DNA of 11,765 bases. It comes from Actinomycetes bacterium (lineage in GTDB: Bacteria > Actinomycetota > Acidimicrobiia > Acidimicrobiales > Palsa-688). The stretch spans positions 1-11,765 of the forward strand of contig JAKAXG010000062.1 in NCBI GenBank assembly GCA_021827225.1, given 5' to 3'. Below are positions 1 through 6,690 of the stretch, in pieces. Both the position numbers and the translations under genes were made by a program. Below the pieces are notes generated by a model. That model was not told the DNA's origin, did no database searches, and was given only the letters and a program-made list of their open reading frames with translations. The stretch's first letter is position 1, and every line of letters starts with the position of its first letter.

Positions 1-429
1 CAGCGACGCCTGGTAGGTCTCCAGGTTGAGCACCAGCGGGCCGTACTCCACCAGGTCGGGCCGGGTGCCCCGCCCGGTCCGCCAGAACAGGTGCGCCAGC
101 CGGGCCTCCAGCTCCCCGCCCCGCCACGGCGTCACGCAGAAGTCGTCGAAGAGGTCCTCGCGCAGCTCGAGCTCGGGCAGCTGCTCGGCCCCGACGACGA
201 GGAGCACGGGCGTGAGCGCCACGTCCCGCTTGCGCACGGCCCGGCACAGGCCGAACGCACCGTCGGGGTCGCCGTCGGCGCTGATCACCGCCCCGGCCCA
301 CCCGTCGTCGGGCTCCAGCCGCTCGGCGGCCGCCAGGGAGGCCACCGCCTTCCACGGGTAGCCGCCCATGTCCAGCGCCTGCGCCAGCTGCGGGTGCGGT
401 GGATCAGGAAAAAGGAGCAGCGGTTCCAT
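1..429 (-). CDS. GlnR-like atypical OmpR-family response regulator (3' part cut by window edge)
   Basis: The first 143 residues of a regulator are visible; the rest lies beyond base 1. It starts at ATG 429 with a GGGAGGGG ribosome site about 7 nt before it. Residues 1-115 resemble a receiver domain: a LLLFPD first strand, an Asp at 52 in ISADGD where GlnR also has an Asp, and LTPVLLVVG as a later strand. The usual acidic pair is reduced to one Asp and the conserved Lys-Pro is replaced by TPW, so phosphorylation is doubtful, as in actinobacterial GlnR. Residues 124-143 (LVEYGPLVLNLETYQASL) match the N-terminal sheet of an OmpR-type winged helix. It lies 18 nt behind glnA on the same strand, so it is probably co-transcribed and likely controls nitrogen genes. 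The GlnR assignment rests on layout and context; another orphan OmpR-type regulator is possible. Confidence 0.8.
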   Translation of the reverse strand, partial: MEPLLLFPDPPHPQLAQALDMGGYPWKAVASLAAAERLEPDDGWAGAVISADGDPDGAFGLCRAVRKRDVALTPVLLVVGAEQLPELELREDLFDDFCVTPWRGGELEARLAHLFWRTGRGTRPDLVEYGPLVLNLETYQASL

Positions 430-447
430 GTCCGGCCCCTCCCGACC

Positions 448-1788
448 TCACAGCGCGGTGAGGTACCGGCGCCACTCGAACGCGGTGACCTCGGCCTTGT
501 AATCCGCCCATTCCGCCCTCTTGTTGCGGACGAACCACTCGAAGACGTGCTCGCCCAGCACCTCGGCCATCAACGGTGAGCGTTCCATGGCGTCCACCGC
601 CTCCGACAGGGACCCGGGCAGCGCCTCGATGCCGTCCGCCAGCAGCTGGGCGGGGGAGAGCTCGTACAGGTTGGCGGCCGCCTCCGCTGGCAGCTCGTAA
701 CCCTTCTCGATGCCCGTCAGGCCGGCGGCCAGCACCGCCGCGAACGCCAGGTACGGGTTGGCCGCCGGGTCGGGGGCCCGGTACTCGATGCGGGTGGAGT
801 CCCTCTTGCCCTTCTTGGTGGGCGGGACACGCACCAGCGCCGAGCGGTTGTTGCGGGCCCAGGAGATGTACACCGGGGCCTCGTAGCCGACGATCAGCCG
901 CTTGTAGGAGTTCACCCACTGGTTGGTCACCGCGGTGAACTCCCGGGCGTGGGCCAGCACCCCGGCGATGAAGTGGCGGGCCACCGGGGACAGGTTGTAC
1001 TCGTCGTCCTGGTCGTGGAAGGCGTTGGTGTCGCCGTCGAAGAGCGACATGTGGGTGTGCATCCCCGACCCCTGCACCCCCGGCAGGGGCTTGGGCATGA
1101 ACGTGGCCATCACCCCGTGGCGGGCGGCGATCTCCTTGACCACCATGCGGACCGTCATCACGGTGTCCGCCATGGTCATGGCGTCCGTGTAGCGCAGGTC
1201 GATCTCGTGCTGGCTGGGGGCGTCCTCGTGCTGGCTGTACTCCACCGGGATGCCCATGTCCTCCAGGGTGAGCACCGTTTCGCGCCGCACCTGGCTGGCC
1301 AGGTCGTGGGTGGTCAGGTCGAAGTACGACCCGTGGTCGAGCGGGACCGGAGGATCGGCCGCCGTCCCCCCGACCGGGTTGAAGTAGAAGTACTCCAGTT
1401 CGGGCGCCACGAAGAACGAGAAACCCATGGACCGGGCCCGCTCCAGGGCCCGGCGCAGCACGTGGCGGGGGTCGCCCTCGAACGGCGACCCGTCCAGGTT
1501 CACCACGTCGCAGACCACCCGGGCCACCGGCGTGCCCTCGGCCATGTAGGGCAGCAGCTGGAAGGTCTTGGCGTCGGGCATGGCCAGCACGTCGCTCTCC
1601 TGAACCCGGCTGAACCCGTCGATGGTCGACCCGTCGAAGGTCATGCCCTCCTCGAGGGCGTCCTGCAGCTCGGCCGGGGTGATCTGGAACGACTTGGGGG
1701 TCCCGAGCACGTCGGTGAACCACATCTGGACGAATCGGACAGCGCGCTCCTCCACGGTCCGAAGCACGTAATCCTGTTGGCGCTCCAC
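448..1788 (-). CDS. glnA: Glutamine synthetase class I (GSI)
   Basis: It makes glutamine from glutamate, ammonia and ATP in the cytoplasm as a dodecamer. The 446 residues fit the GSI family. Visible signatures: FDGSTIDGF (51-59) of the N-terminal beta-grasp; metal-ligand glutamates in PELEY (129-133); the ATP region KPLPGVQGSGMHTH (233-246); and DPAANPYLA in the C-terminal half. Arg61 in GFSRVQESD aligns with the Arg62 that mediates glutamine feedback in Bacillus GS. The compact C-terminus (GEHVFEWFVRNK) also looks like the GSI-alpha type, which is not adenylylated; a Tyr is nevertheless present in NLYEL. The start is GTG 1788, chosen because MERQQDYVLRT is the usual family N-terminus. No Shine-Dalgarno sequence precedes it, so a leaderless or very short-leader mRNA is possible. 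It is divergent from glnII and followed by the GlnR-like gene. Confidence 0.97.
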   Translation of the reverse strand: MERQQDYVLRTVEERAVRFVQMWFTDVLGTPKSFQITPAELQDALEEGMTFDGSTIDGFSRVQESDVLAMPDAKTFQLLPYMAEGTPVARVVCDVVNLDGSPFEGDPRHVLRRALERARSMGFSFFVAPELEYFYFNPVGGTAADPPVPLDHGSYFDLTTHDLASQVRRETVLTLEDMGIPVEYSQHEDAPSQHEIDLRYTDAMTMADTVMTVRMVVKEIAARHGVMATFMPKPLPGVQGSGMHTHMSLFDGDTNAFHDQDDEYNLSPVARHFIAGVLAHAREFTAVTNQWVNSYKRLIVGYEAPVYISWARNNRSALVRVPPTKKGKRDSTRIEYRAPDPAANPYLAFAAVLAAGLTGIEKGYELPAEAAANLYELSPAQLLADGIEALPGSLSEAVDAMERSPLMAEVLGEHVFEWFVRNKRAEWADYKAEVTAFEWRRYLTAL

Positions 1789-1791
1789 GCC

Positions 1792-1807
1792 GTCAACGTT
1801 AAGTTAC
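1792..1807 (-). promoter_or_regulatory. Candidate GlnR-type operator near glnA start
   Basis: Read on the minus strand it is GTAAC-N6-TTGAC, giving AC-N9-AC, the core spacing of known GlnR boxes in actinobacteria (GTNAC-N6-GAAAC in Streptomyces). The second half is imperfect. It sits only a few bases upstream of the glnA GTG, so a bound protein would overlap the transcription start. Confidence 0.35.
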
Positions 1808-1840
1808 GGGCCCGGTCGTCACCGCGGTGTCCGCCCGGAT

Positions 1841-1856
1841 GTCACACACTCGTAAC
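1841..1856 (+). promoter_or_regulatory. Candidate GlnR-type operator between glnA and glnII
   Basis: GTCAC at 1841-1845 and GTAAC at 1852-1856 are separated by six bases. Both halves fit GTNAC with AC-N9-AC spacing. It is the best GlnR-box candidate in the window and lies about mid-way between the two start codons. No further 11-bp phased half-sites were seen beside it. Confidence 0.5.
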
Positions 1857-1936
1857 ACGGGGGGTGGTCCGGGCCCGGGATGGGCATGTCACAATGTTCG
1901 ACGACTTTTCGCGAGCACCGTCTAAGGAGCACTGGC

Positions 1937-2941
1937 GTGACCATCAAGGCCGAGTACATCTGGATCGACGGCACGGAGCCCACCCCGCTGCTCCGGTCGA
2001 AGACCAAGATCCTGCCGCACCCGACCACCGATCTGCCGATCTGGGGGTTCGACGGCTCGAGCACCAACCAGGCTCCCGGCAAGGCCTCGGACTGCGTGCT
2101 GAAGCCGGTCTTCTCCTGCCCCGACCCCATCCGCGGCGGGGGCAACCTGCTGGTGCTGTGCGAGGTCCTCCTCACCGACATGACCCCCCACCCCACCAAC
2201 ACCCGGTCCAAGCTGGTGGAGGTGGCCACCAAGTTCGCCGATCAGGAGCCGCTGTTCGGCCTGGAGCAGGAGTACACCCTGTTCCGGGGCAGCCGTCCCC
2301 TGGGCTTCCCCGACCAGACCGGCTACCCGGCCCCGCAGGGCCCCTACTACTGCGGCGTGGGCGCCGACGACATCTACGGCCGCCCGCTCGTCGAGGCCCA
2401 CCTCGACGCCTGCCTGACCGCCGGCCTGTCCATCTCGGGGATCAACGCCGAGGTCATGCCCGGACAGTGGGAGTTCCAGGTGGGCCCGCTGGGACCCCTC
2501 GACGTGGCCGACCAGCTGTGGGTGGCCCGCTGGCTGCTGCACCGCATCGGTGAGGAGATGGGGATCTCGGTGACCCTGGATCCCAAGCCGGTGCGCGGCG
2601 ACTGGAACGGCGCCGGCTGCCACACGAACTTCTCCACCAACGCCATGCGCCAGTCCTACGACGCCGTCATCACCGCCTGCGAGGCCCTCGAGAAGAACGC
2701 CGAGGAGCACGTGGCCGGCTACGGGCACGGCATCGAGGACCGGCTCACCGGTCACCACGAGACGGCGCACTACAGCCAGTTCAGCTACGGCGTCTCCGAC
2801 CGGGGGGCGTCGGTGCGGATCCCGTGGCAGGTGGCCGGCGAGGGCAAGGGCTACATCGAGGACCGCCGCCCGAACGCCAACATGGACCCCTACACGGTGA
2901 CCCGCCTCATCGTGAACACCTGCTGCTCGGCGCTGGCCTGA
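1937..2941 (+). CDS. glnII: Glutamine synthetase class II (GSII)
   Basis: A 334-residue eukaryotic-type glutamine synthetase, making glutamine from glutamate and ammonia. Start GTG 1937 is preceded by AAGGAG at 1924-1929 with a 7-nt spacer, and gives the expected N-terminus MTIKAEYIWIDG. The frame is open 19 codons further upstream, but that stretch has no family resemblance. Signatures are WGFDGSSTNQAPG (36-48), GLEQEYTLF with the catalytic-site glutamates, and the GSII ATP-binding stretch DPKPVRGDWNGAGCHTN (215-231), followed by the SVRIPWQV region near the C-terminus. Length is at the short end for GSII. In Streptomyces and Frankia a GSII accompanies GSI and is expressed under nitrogen limitation; the divergent layout with glnA suggests shared control here. 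Confidence 0.97.
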   Translation: MTIKAEYIWIDGTEPTPLLRSKTKILPHPTTDLPIWGFDGSSTNQAPGKASDCVLKPVFSCPDPIRGGGNLLVLCEVLLTDMTPHPTNTRSKLVEVATKFADQEPLFGLEQEYTLFRGSRPLGFPDQTGYPAPQGPYYCGVGADDIYGRPLVEAHLDACLTAGLSISGINAEVMPGQWEFQVGPLGPLDVADQLWVARWLLHRIGEEMGISVTLDPKPVRGDWNGAGCHTNFSTNAMRQSYDAVITACEALEKNAEEHVAGYGHGIEDRLTGHHETAHYSQFSYGVSDRGASVRIPWQVAGEGKGYIEDRRPNANMDPYTVTRLIVNTCCSALA

Positions 2942-2967
2942 CGGCCGTGCGCTAACGAGCCTTGCGG

Positions 2968-3000
2968 GAGGCCGGTGGTCGCGTGGCGGCCGCCGGCCTC
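2968..3000. terminator. Hairpin terminator between convergent glnII and avidin operon
   Basis: GAGGCCGGTGG (2968-2978) pairs with CCGCCGGCCTC (2990-3000), an 11-bp stem with one G-U wobble and an 11-nt loop. It lies 26 nt after the glnII stop and just beyond the stop of the avidin gene on the other strand, so it probably ends both transcripts. There is no clear T-run. Confidence 0.65.
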
Positions 3001-3008
3001 TCCGTCTC

Positions 3009-3392
3009 TCAGATGACCCGGCGGAACACGTCGTGGCCGATGACGGTGGCCCGCCACTCCTCGCCGGGGGGCGTCTCGCTGGTCATCAGCCAGGTGGTGC
3101 GGATCTCGTCCTCGGCGACCAGGCACAGCCCGGACCAGGCCGTGACGCAGTGCGCCTCGGTCCAGTCCACCAGGAACGAGAGCAGCACCGGTGATCCGCC
3201 GGGTGGGGCGTCGTACAGACCCTGGACGGCGTGTGACCGGCCGGCGAGGGGGCCCATCCCCGAGCGGTAGTCGCCACGGAGCACGCCGTGGCCGTCCACC
3301 TGCAGGGTCAGGTGGGAACCCAGCTGGTTGACCCAGGTTCCGGCCAGCGCCAGCTCGGTCGCCGGGATGCCCGATGGTGCGGTCCTTGTCAT
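3009..3392 (-). CDS. Avidin/streptavidin-family biotin-binding protein
   Basis: A 127-residue protein matching the eight-stranded avidin barrel over its whole length. By eye against streptavidin, most biotin-contact residues are present: N22, L24, S26 (GTWVNQLGS), Y42 and S44 (GDYRSG), W77, T84 and W86 (TAWSG), W101 (TTWLMTS), W113 (EEWRAT) and D121 (VIGHD). Differences are Cys82 for Ser88, Met46 for Val47 and Met103 for Leu110. Trp113 corresponds to the Trp120 that reaches into the neighbouring subunit, suggesting a tetramer. There is no signal peptide: only 13 codons separate an upstream in-frame TAG from ATG 3392. Most known bacterial avidins are secreted, so a cytoplasmic location would be unusual. 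TTG 3404 is an alternative start; GGAG lies very close to the ATG. Last gene of a probable three-gene operon. Confidence 0.92.
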   Translation of the reverse strand: MTRTAPSGIPATELALAGTWVNQLGSHLTLQVDGHGVLRGDYRSGMGPLAGRSHAVQGLYDAPPGGSPVLLSFLVDWTEAHCVTAWSGLCLVAEDEIRTTWLMTSETPPGEEWRATVIGHDVFRRVI

Positions 3393-3431
3393 GGCTCCAG
3401 CCAACAGCGCGCCGGCCCCGCGGGGCAGGGC

Positions 3432-3815
3432 CTAAGTACCCGACAGGAGGTGCCGGACGGCCCTGATCTGGCTGTCCACCGGGGCGGCCGGGGAGAGGTC
3501 GCCGTCCCGGCTGATGGTGAGCATGCGGGGCGGGCGGCTCATCCGCCGGGCGGCCTCGGCCACTCCGGGATGGGAGTCGAGGTGGTGCAGGACCACGTCG
3601 GCGCTGGCGAGGAGCTGGCAGGGCCGGCCGCCGAGGAGGGGACACTCGTCGGATCGGGCGTCCGGGCCGGTGCAGAGGGCCACGACGAACCCGGCGTCGT
3701 GGAAGCGGCTGAAGTCCGACACCATGAGGGCCGGATCGGAGGCCTCGATGAGGAGCTGGGGGTGCGGGTGGGGCGGTGGGGTTCTCAGCCAGTTCTGGGG
3801 GAGTCGCTGCAGCAT
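3432..3815 (-). CDS. Small degenerate receiver-like protein with CPL-x5-C motif
   Basis: A 127-residue hypothetical protein, started at ATG 3815 with GGAGG six bases before it. Residues 20-47 (LLIEASDPALMVSDFSRFHD, then GFVVALC) resemble the first strand, helix and second strand of a response-regulator receiver; ADVVLHHLD (72-80) and MLTISRD resemble later strands. The acidic phosphorylation site is not evident, so it would be a non-phosphorylated receiver-like fold. Between strands it carries CPLLGGRPC (58-66), plus Cys48, which might bind metal or form a disulfide. It lies 27 nt behind the patatin gene and 39 nt before the avidin ATG, and shares the avidin reading frame across its TAG stop. 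Function unknown; the receiver resemblance is my inference. Confidence 0.75.
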   Translation of the reverse strand: MLQRLPQNWLRTPPPHPHPQLLIEASDPALMVSDFSRFHDAGFVVALCTGPDARSDECPLLGGRPCQLLASADVVLHHLDSHPGVAEAARRMSRPPRMLTISRDGDLSPAAPVDSQIRAVRHLLSGT

Positions 3816-3842
3816 GATGCCCTCCGGGGTGTCGGCCTGCGG

Positions 3843-5027
3843 TCAGCCTCGCTGCCCCTGGCCGGCGGTGGCAGAGGCGGAAGCCTTGTTCCTCCGGGGC
3901 GGGTGGTGGCCGGGATGGCGGCCGCCCGGGCCGTACACCTCGCCCAGGGCCCGGCGGGCCGACTCCCGGCCGGCCAGCATGAACCCGGCCCAGTCCCTGG
4001 TGCTCAGGAACTGCCGGTAGAAGCCCACCCCGCGGACCTTGTCGTACGGCACCGGCTCCATGGCCACCACTTCGGTGCTGTGGCGCAGGCGCAGCAGGTT
4101 GGTCCGGGCCAGCTCGACCTGCTGGCTGGTGCGCACCTGGCTGGCCACGTAGAGGATGCTGGCCGGGCGGTCCGCCCAACCGGTGGCGTCCTCGCCGGCG
4201 AACCCCGGCGGGTAGAAGCCGTTGATGGCCACGGCCACGTCGGGAGGCGGCTCGATGTCCAGCGCCGGTATGACCGGGAAGATGTCGACGATGCCACCGT
4301 CGCACCAGTGGTCGCCCTCCAACTCGACCGGTTCGATGAACAGCGGCAGCGACACCGCCATGCGCACGGCGCGGGCCACCGGCAGGTCCGGGTAGGTGCG
4401 GGGGCCGATGTACTCGACCCGGTTGTGCTCGATGTTCCATATGGGGGCGTAGGCCGGCACCGCCAGGTCCCCGAGGCGCATGTCGCCGAGCAGCTTCCGG
4501 TATGTCGCTTCGATCCGCTCGCCCCGGATGACCCCGATGAAACCCCGGGCCCGGGTCGGCGCCAGCGTGGCCAGCGTGACCCAGTCGACGTCCACGTACT
4601 CCGACGGCTGCAACCCGAGGCAGAACTCGGCGGCCTCGTCGCTCGGCACGCCGGCCGCCAGCGGGAACCCGAACAGGGCCGAGCCGGAGCACATGGAGAT
4701 CATCGACGGTCCGACGCCGCCCTCCTCCAGCGCCCGCACCACCCCGATGAGCGACGCCAGCGCCCCGCTGCCGCCGGTGGCCAGCACCGCCACCCGCCGC
4801 CCCGCCAGGCCGGGGACGTCGAGCGACTCCGGGGGCGGGAAGGGGCTCCCGCCCTGCGGGGGGCGGCGCTCATGGGGGAGGGGGGCGGCCGCCCGGCGCA
4901 GGTCGGCCAGGAACCCGAGGTCGTCACCGACGCCGGCCAGCACCTCCCGGCCGCGGGCCAGGGCATCGAAGTACTGGCGCAGGCGGAACACGTCGAGCAC
5001 GGTGGAGAGCACGTATCGAATGTGCAC
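3843..5027 (-). CDS. Patatin-like phospholipase / acyl hydrolase
   Basis: Patatins are Ser-Asp dyad lipid acyl hydrolases. This 394-residue protein has a short helical N-terminal region (1-70) and a patatin domain from about residue 77. The oxyanion loop is TGGSGA (84-89), followed by VVRALEEGGV. The nucleophile elbow is ISMCSGSAL with Ser114. The catalytic Asp243 lies in the DGG motif WCDGGIVDIFPV, after the AVRMAVSLPLF stretch typical of the family. The elbow reads M-C-S-G-S instead of G-x-S-x-G, so both flanking glycines are lost; activity may be altered. The start was set at GTG 5027 (MHIRYVLSTVLDVF), because the longer frame to 5120 adds an Arg-rich stretch without family likeness; neither start has a good ribosome site. 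The tail is basic and low-complexity. First gene of the operon leading to the avidin gene. Confidence 0.85.
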   Translation of the reverse strand: MHIRYVLSTVLDVFRLRQYFDALARGREVLAGVGDDLGFLADLRRAAAPLPHERRPPQGGSPFPPPESLDVPGLAGRRVAVLATGGSGALASLIGVVRALEEGGVGPSMISMCSGSALFGFPLAAGVPSDEAAEFCLGLQPSEYVDVDWVTLATLAPTRARGFIGVIRGERIEATYRKLLGDMRLGDLAVPAYAPIWNIEHNRVEYIGPRTYPDLPVARAVRMAVSLPLFIEPVELEGDHWCDGGIVDIFPVIPALDIEPPPDVAVAINGFYPPGFAGEDATGWADRPASILYVASQVRTSQQVELARTNLLRLRHSTEVVAMEPVPYDKVRGVGFYRQFLSTRDWAGFMLAGRESARRALGEVYGPGGRHPGHHPPRRNKASASATAGQGQRG

Positions 5028-5119
5028 CCGGCCGGCGCTGCCGGCCAGGGTCGAAGTTCCCGAGGTCCTTCCGGGACGGGCGCAACGGGACCTTCGCCCT
5101 CTGGTGCGGCGGCCCCGCA

Positions 5120-5140
5120 CCCGCTACCTGTCGTAGCGGG
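5120..5140. repeat. Perfect 8-bp inverted repeat upstream of BON gene
   Basis: CCCGCTAC and GTAGCGGG are separated by CTGTC. The repeat lies 37 bp before the ATG of the BON-domain gene and about 90 bp upstream of the patatin start. It may be an operator for either gene or an RNA hairpin in the leader; nothing in the sequence decides between these. Confidence 0.5.
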
Positions 5141-5177
5141 TCGTAAGTCGATGGTCCATCCCGAAGGAGGAACCCAC

Positions 5178-5627
5178 ATGCGCACGACGGTGAGACGGGT
5201 GGCCGGCGGCTTGGCCGTCGGCGGCGGCGCGGTCCTGTTCAGGCCCGGGACGCCCCTGAACCGGCTGGTCTGCCGGGCGATCGATGATTCCGGTCGGCGC
5301 CTGCGCTACCTGTCAGGGCGCATGCACGGGCTCAGCTACCAGCTCTCGGGCCGGCATCCCGACCCGAACGTGACCGACGACATCCTCGCCGACCGGATCC
5401 GCTCGGAGCTGGGCGGACTCGAGAAGAAACTGGACCTGCCCCACGTCCACGTGATGGTCGAGAACCACACGGCCGTCCTGCACGGCGAGGTGTCCACCAG
5501 CGACGACGCCGCGGCCCTCGAGAAGGCGGTGGCGGCGGTGTCGGGGGTCAAGGGCGTGCACTCGCACCTGCACGTCGGCCTGATCGGCGGGGACACCCGA
5601 CCCTCGGAGGGCCGCCAGCACAGCTGA
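5178..5627 (+). CDS. BON-domain protein
   Basis: A 149-residue protein with a single BON domain at about 66-134: a helix (DILADRIRSEL), a strand (HVHVMVENHTAVLHGEV), a helix (DDAAALEKAVAAV) and a final strand (GVKGVHSHLHV). BON domains usually bind membranes or act as small periplasmic/envelope modules. The N-terminus (RVAGGLAVGGGAVLF) is mildly hydrophobic and may associate with the membrane, but it is not a clear signal peptide. The start ATG 5178 has a strong AAGGAGG at 5164-5170. The stop is 3 nt from the stop of the convergent transporter gene. Role unknown beyond the domain. Confidence 0.88.
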   Translation: MRTTVRRVAGGLAVGGGAVLFRPGTPLNRLVCRAIDDSGRRLRYLSGRMHGLSYQLSGRHPDPNVTDDILADRIRSELGGLEKKLDLPHVHVMVENHTAVLHGEVSTSDDAAALEKAVAAVSGVKGVHSHLHVGLIGGDTRPSEGRQHS

Positions 5628-5630
5628 CCC

Positions 5631-6551
5631 CTACGCCGGGCAGGCTCGCTCCTCGTCGGGCTGGGTTTCCGTGTCCGCCTGCTCGTCGGCGGCGTTCTGG
5701 CCGGTGGCTTCCCGGGCCCGGGACAGCTCGACGGCCGACAGGGTGAGGGCCAGCCCGGAGATCACGGCGCCGAGGACCCACAGACCGCTGCGCATGGGCT
5801 CGGCGAACACCGCCGCCCCCCACACGATCGACACGAACGGGTCGGCCAGCGTGATCCCGGGCTGGGCCACCATCAGCCGGGCGGCGCTGACCGCGTTCTG
5901 GTGCATCCACACGGCCAGGCCGCCGATGGCGATGGCGGTCCACAGCTGCCACGAGGTGAACACCCCGGCGATGCCGCCGGAGGAGTACTGCTCGGTCATC
6001 CCCTTGGTGATGGCCGCCGCCAGGCCGTACGCCGTGCCGGTCCCCAGGCCCAGTATGGCCGCCCGCTTCGACCGGTCCTTCCAGCGGACGCCGAGGAAGT
6101 AGCAGATGGCGACGCCGAGGCCGGTGGCGGCGATGGCGAAGAGGTAGACGTACCACGCCACCCCGTTGGTGTGGCCCCGGCCGGGGCCGAGGAAGGCGAT
6201 GAGGGCGACGGTGGATACGGTCATCCCCACGATCGCCGACCAGCCCTGCCGCCCCATCTTGGAACCCAACCAGATGTGGGAGGCGATCATGGTGAGCGGC
6301 AACTCGAGCACGAGAAGCGGCTCGATGGCCGACAGGGCTCCCATCCCCAGGCCGGTCGCCTGGAGCACGAACGAGGCGGCCATGCAGAGGATGCCGGCGA
6401 ACCACTTCTTGGTGCGCAGCAGGTTCTTGATCAACTGCAGGGAGAACTGCTCGTCCCGGTTCTGGCCCCGGTTGGCGGCCCGCTGGAGGGTGTTGGCGGC
6501 GGCGTTCGAGGTGGCGGCCAGGAAGCCGAGAAAGTACGCCGTTATGGTCAT
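5631..6551 (-). CDS. DMT-superfamily (EamA/NIPA-like) membrane transporter
   Basis: A 306-residue integral membrane protein with about nine or ten hydrophobic helices and two roughly repeated halves, as in drug/metabolite transporters. Recognisable pieces are the N-terminal helix TAYFLGFLAATSNAAANTLQ, the SAIEPLLVLELPLT helix pair, the small-residue-rich GLGTGTAYGLAAAITKGM that starts the second half, and AQPGITLADPFVSIVWG. The substrate cannot be deduced. The C-terminal 35 residues are acidic and soluble. The start is ATG 6551; the frame extends further upstream but that part is not hydrophobic and overlaps the protease remnant. The ribosome site is weak (AAGGCGGG about 12-15 nt away). It ends 3 nt from the BON gene in tail-to-tail arrangement. 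Confidence 0.88.
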   Translation of the reverse strand: MTITAYFLGFLAATSNAAANTLQRAANRGQNRDEQFSLQLIKNLLRTKKWFAGILCMAASFVLQATGLGMGALSAIEPLLVLELPLTMIASHIWLGSKMGRQGWSAIVGMTVSTVALIAFLGPGRGHTNGVAWYVYLFAIAATGLGVAICYFLGVRWKDRSKRAAILGLGTGTAYGLAAAITKGMTEQYSSGGIAGVFTSWQLWTAIAIGGLAVWMHQNAVSAARLMVAQPGITLADPFVSIVWGAAVFAEPMRSGLWVLGAVISGLALTLSAVELSRAREATGQNAADEQADTETQPDEERACPA

Positions 6552-6690
6552 CGGTGGTTGCCCGCCTTCTCTTATTCCGCTCGCCGGCTGGTGGTGCCGA
6601 TCCGCCCAGCCGACTCGCAGTTCATCTTCGGGAGATACCCACCCCCGGTCCGCCGACCCTCTGGTCAGGTCCTTTTCGCCGGGCGGGGCC

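Larger units (their letters stand above)
1789..1936. promoter_or_regulatory. Divergent glnA/glnII promoter region
   Basis: This 148-bp region must hold the promoters of both glutamine synthetase genes. It contains two AC-N9-AC pairs (annotated separately) and a perfect direct repeat ATGTCACA at 1839-1846 and 1886-1893. I see no convincing -35/-10 pair. TAACTT, read on the minus strand at 1806-1801, could be a -10 for a nearly leaderless glnA transcript, but this is weak. Confidence 0.7.

Noticed and set aside
404..1723. Long second minus-strand frame across glnA
   Set aside because: It is an Arg/Gly/Pro-rich shadow of glnA, caused by high GC content. The glnA frame has full family signatures.
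949..2553. Long plus-strand frame opposite glnA and into glnII
   Set aside because: Composition (His, Gly, Arg, Val rich) and lack of any motif mark it as an antisense shadow.
5028..5120. Arg-rich N-terminal extension of the patatin
   Set aside because: Codons here encode a basic low-complexity stretch with no ribosome site before ATG 5120. GTG 5027 gives a more plausible N-terminus, though this is not certain.
3288..5177. Plus-strand open frame running into the BON gene
   Set aside because: It is antisense to the avidin, receiver-like and patatin genes. Only the part from ATG 5178, with its strong ribosome site, looks like a protein.
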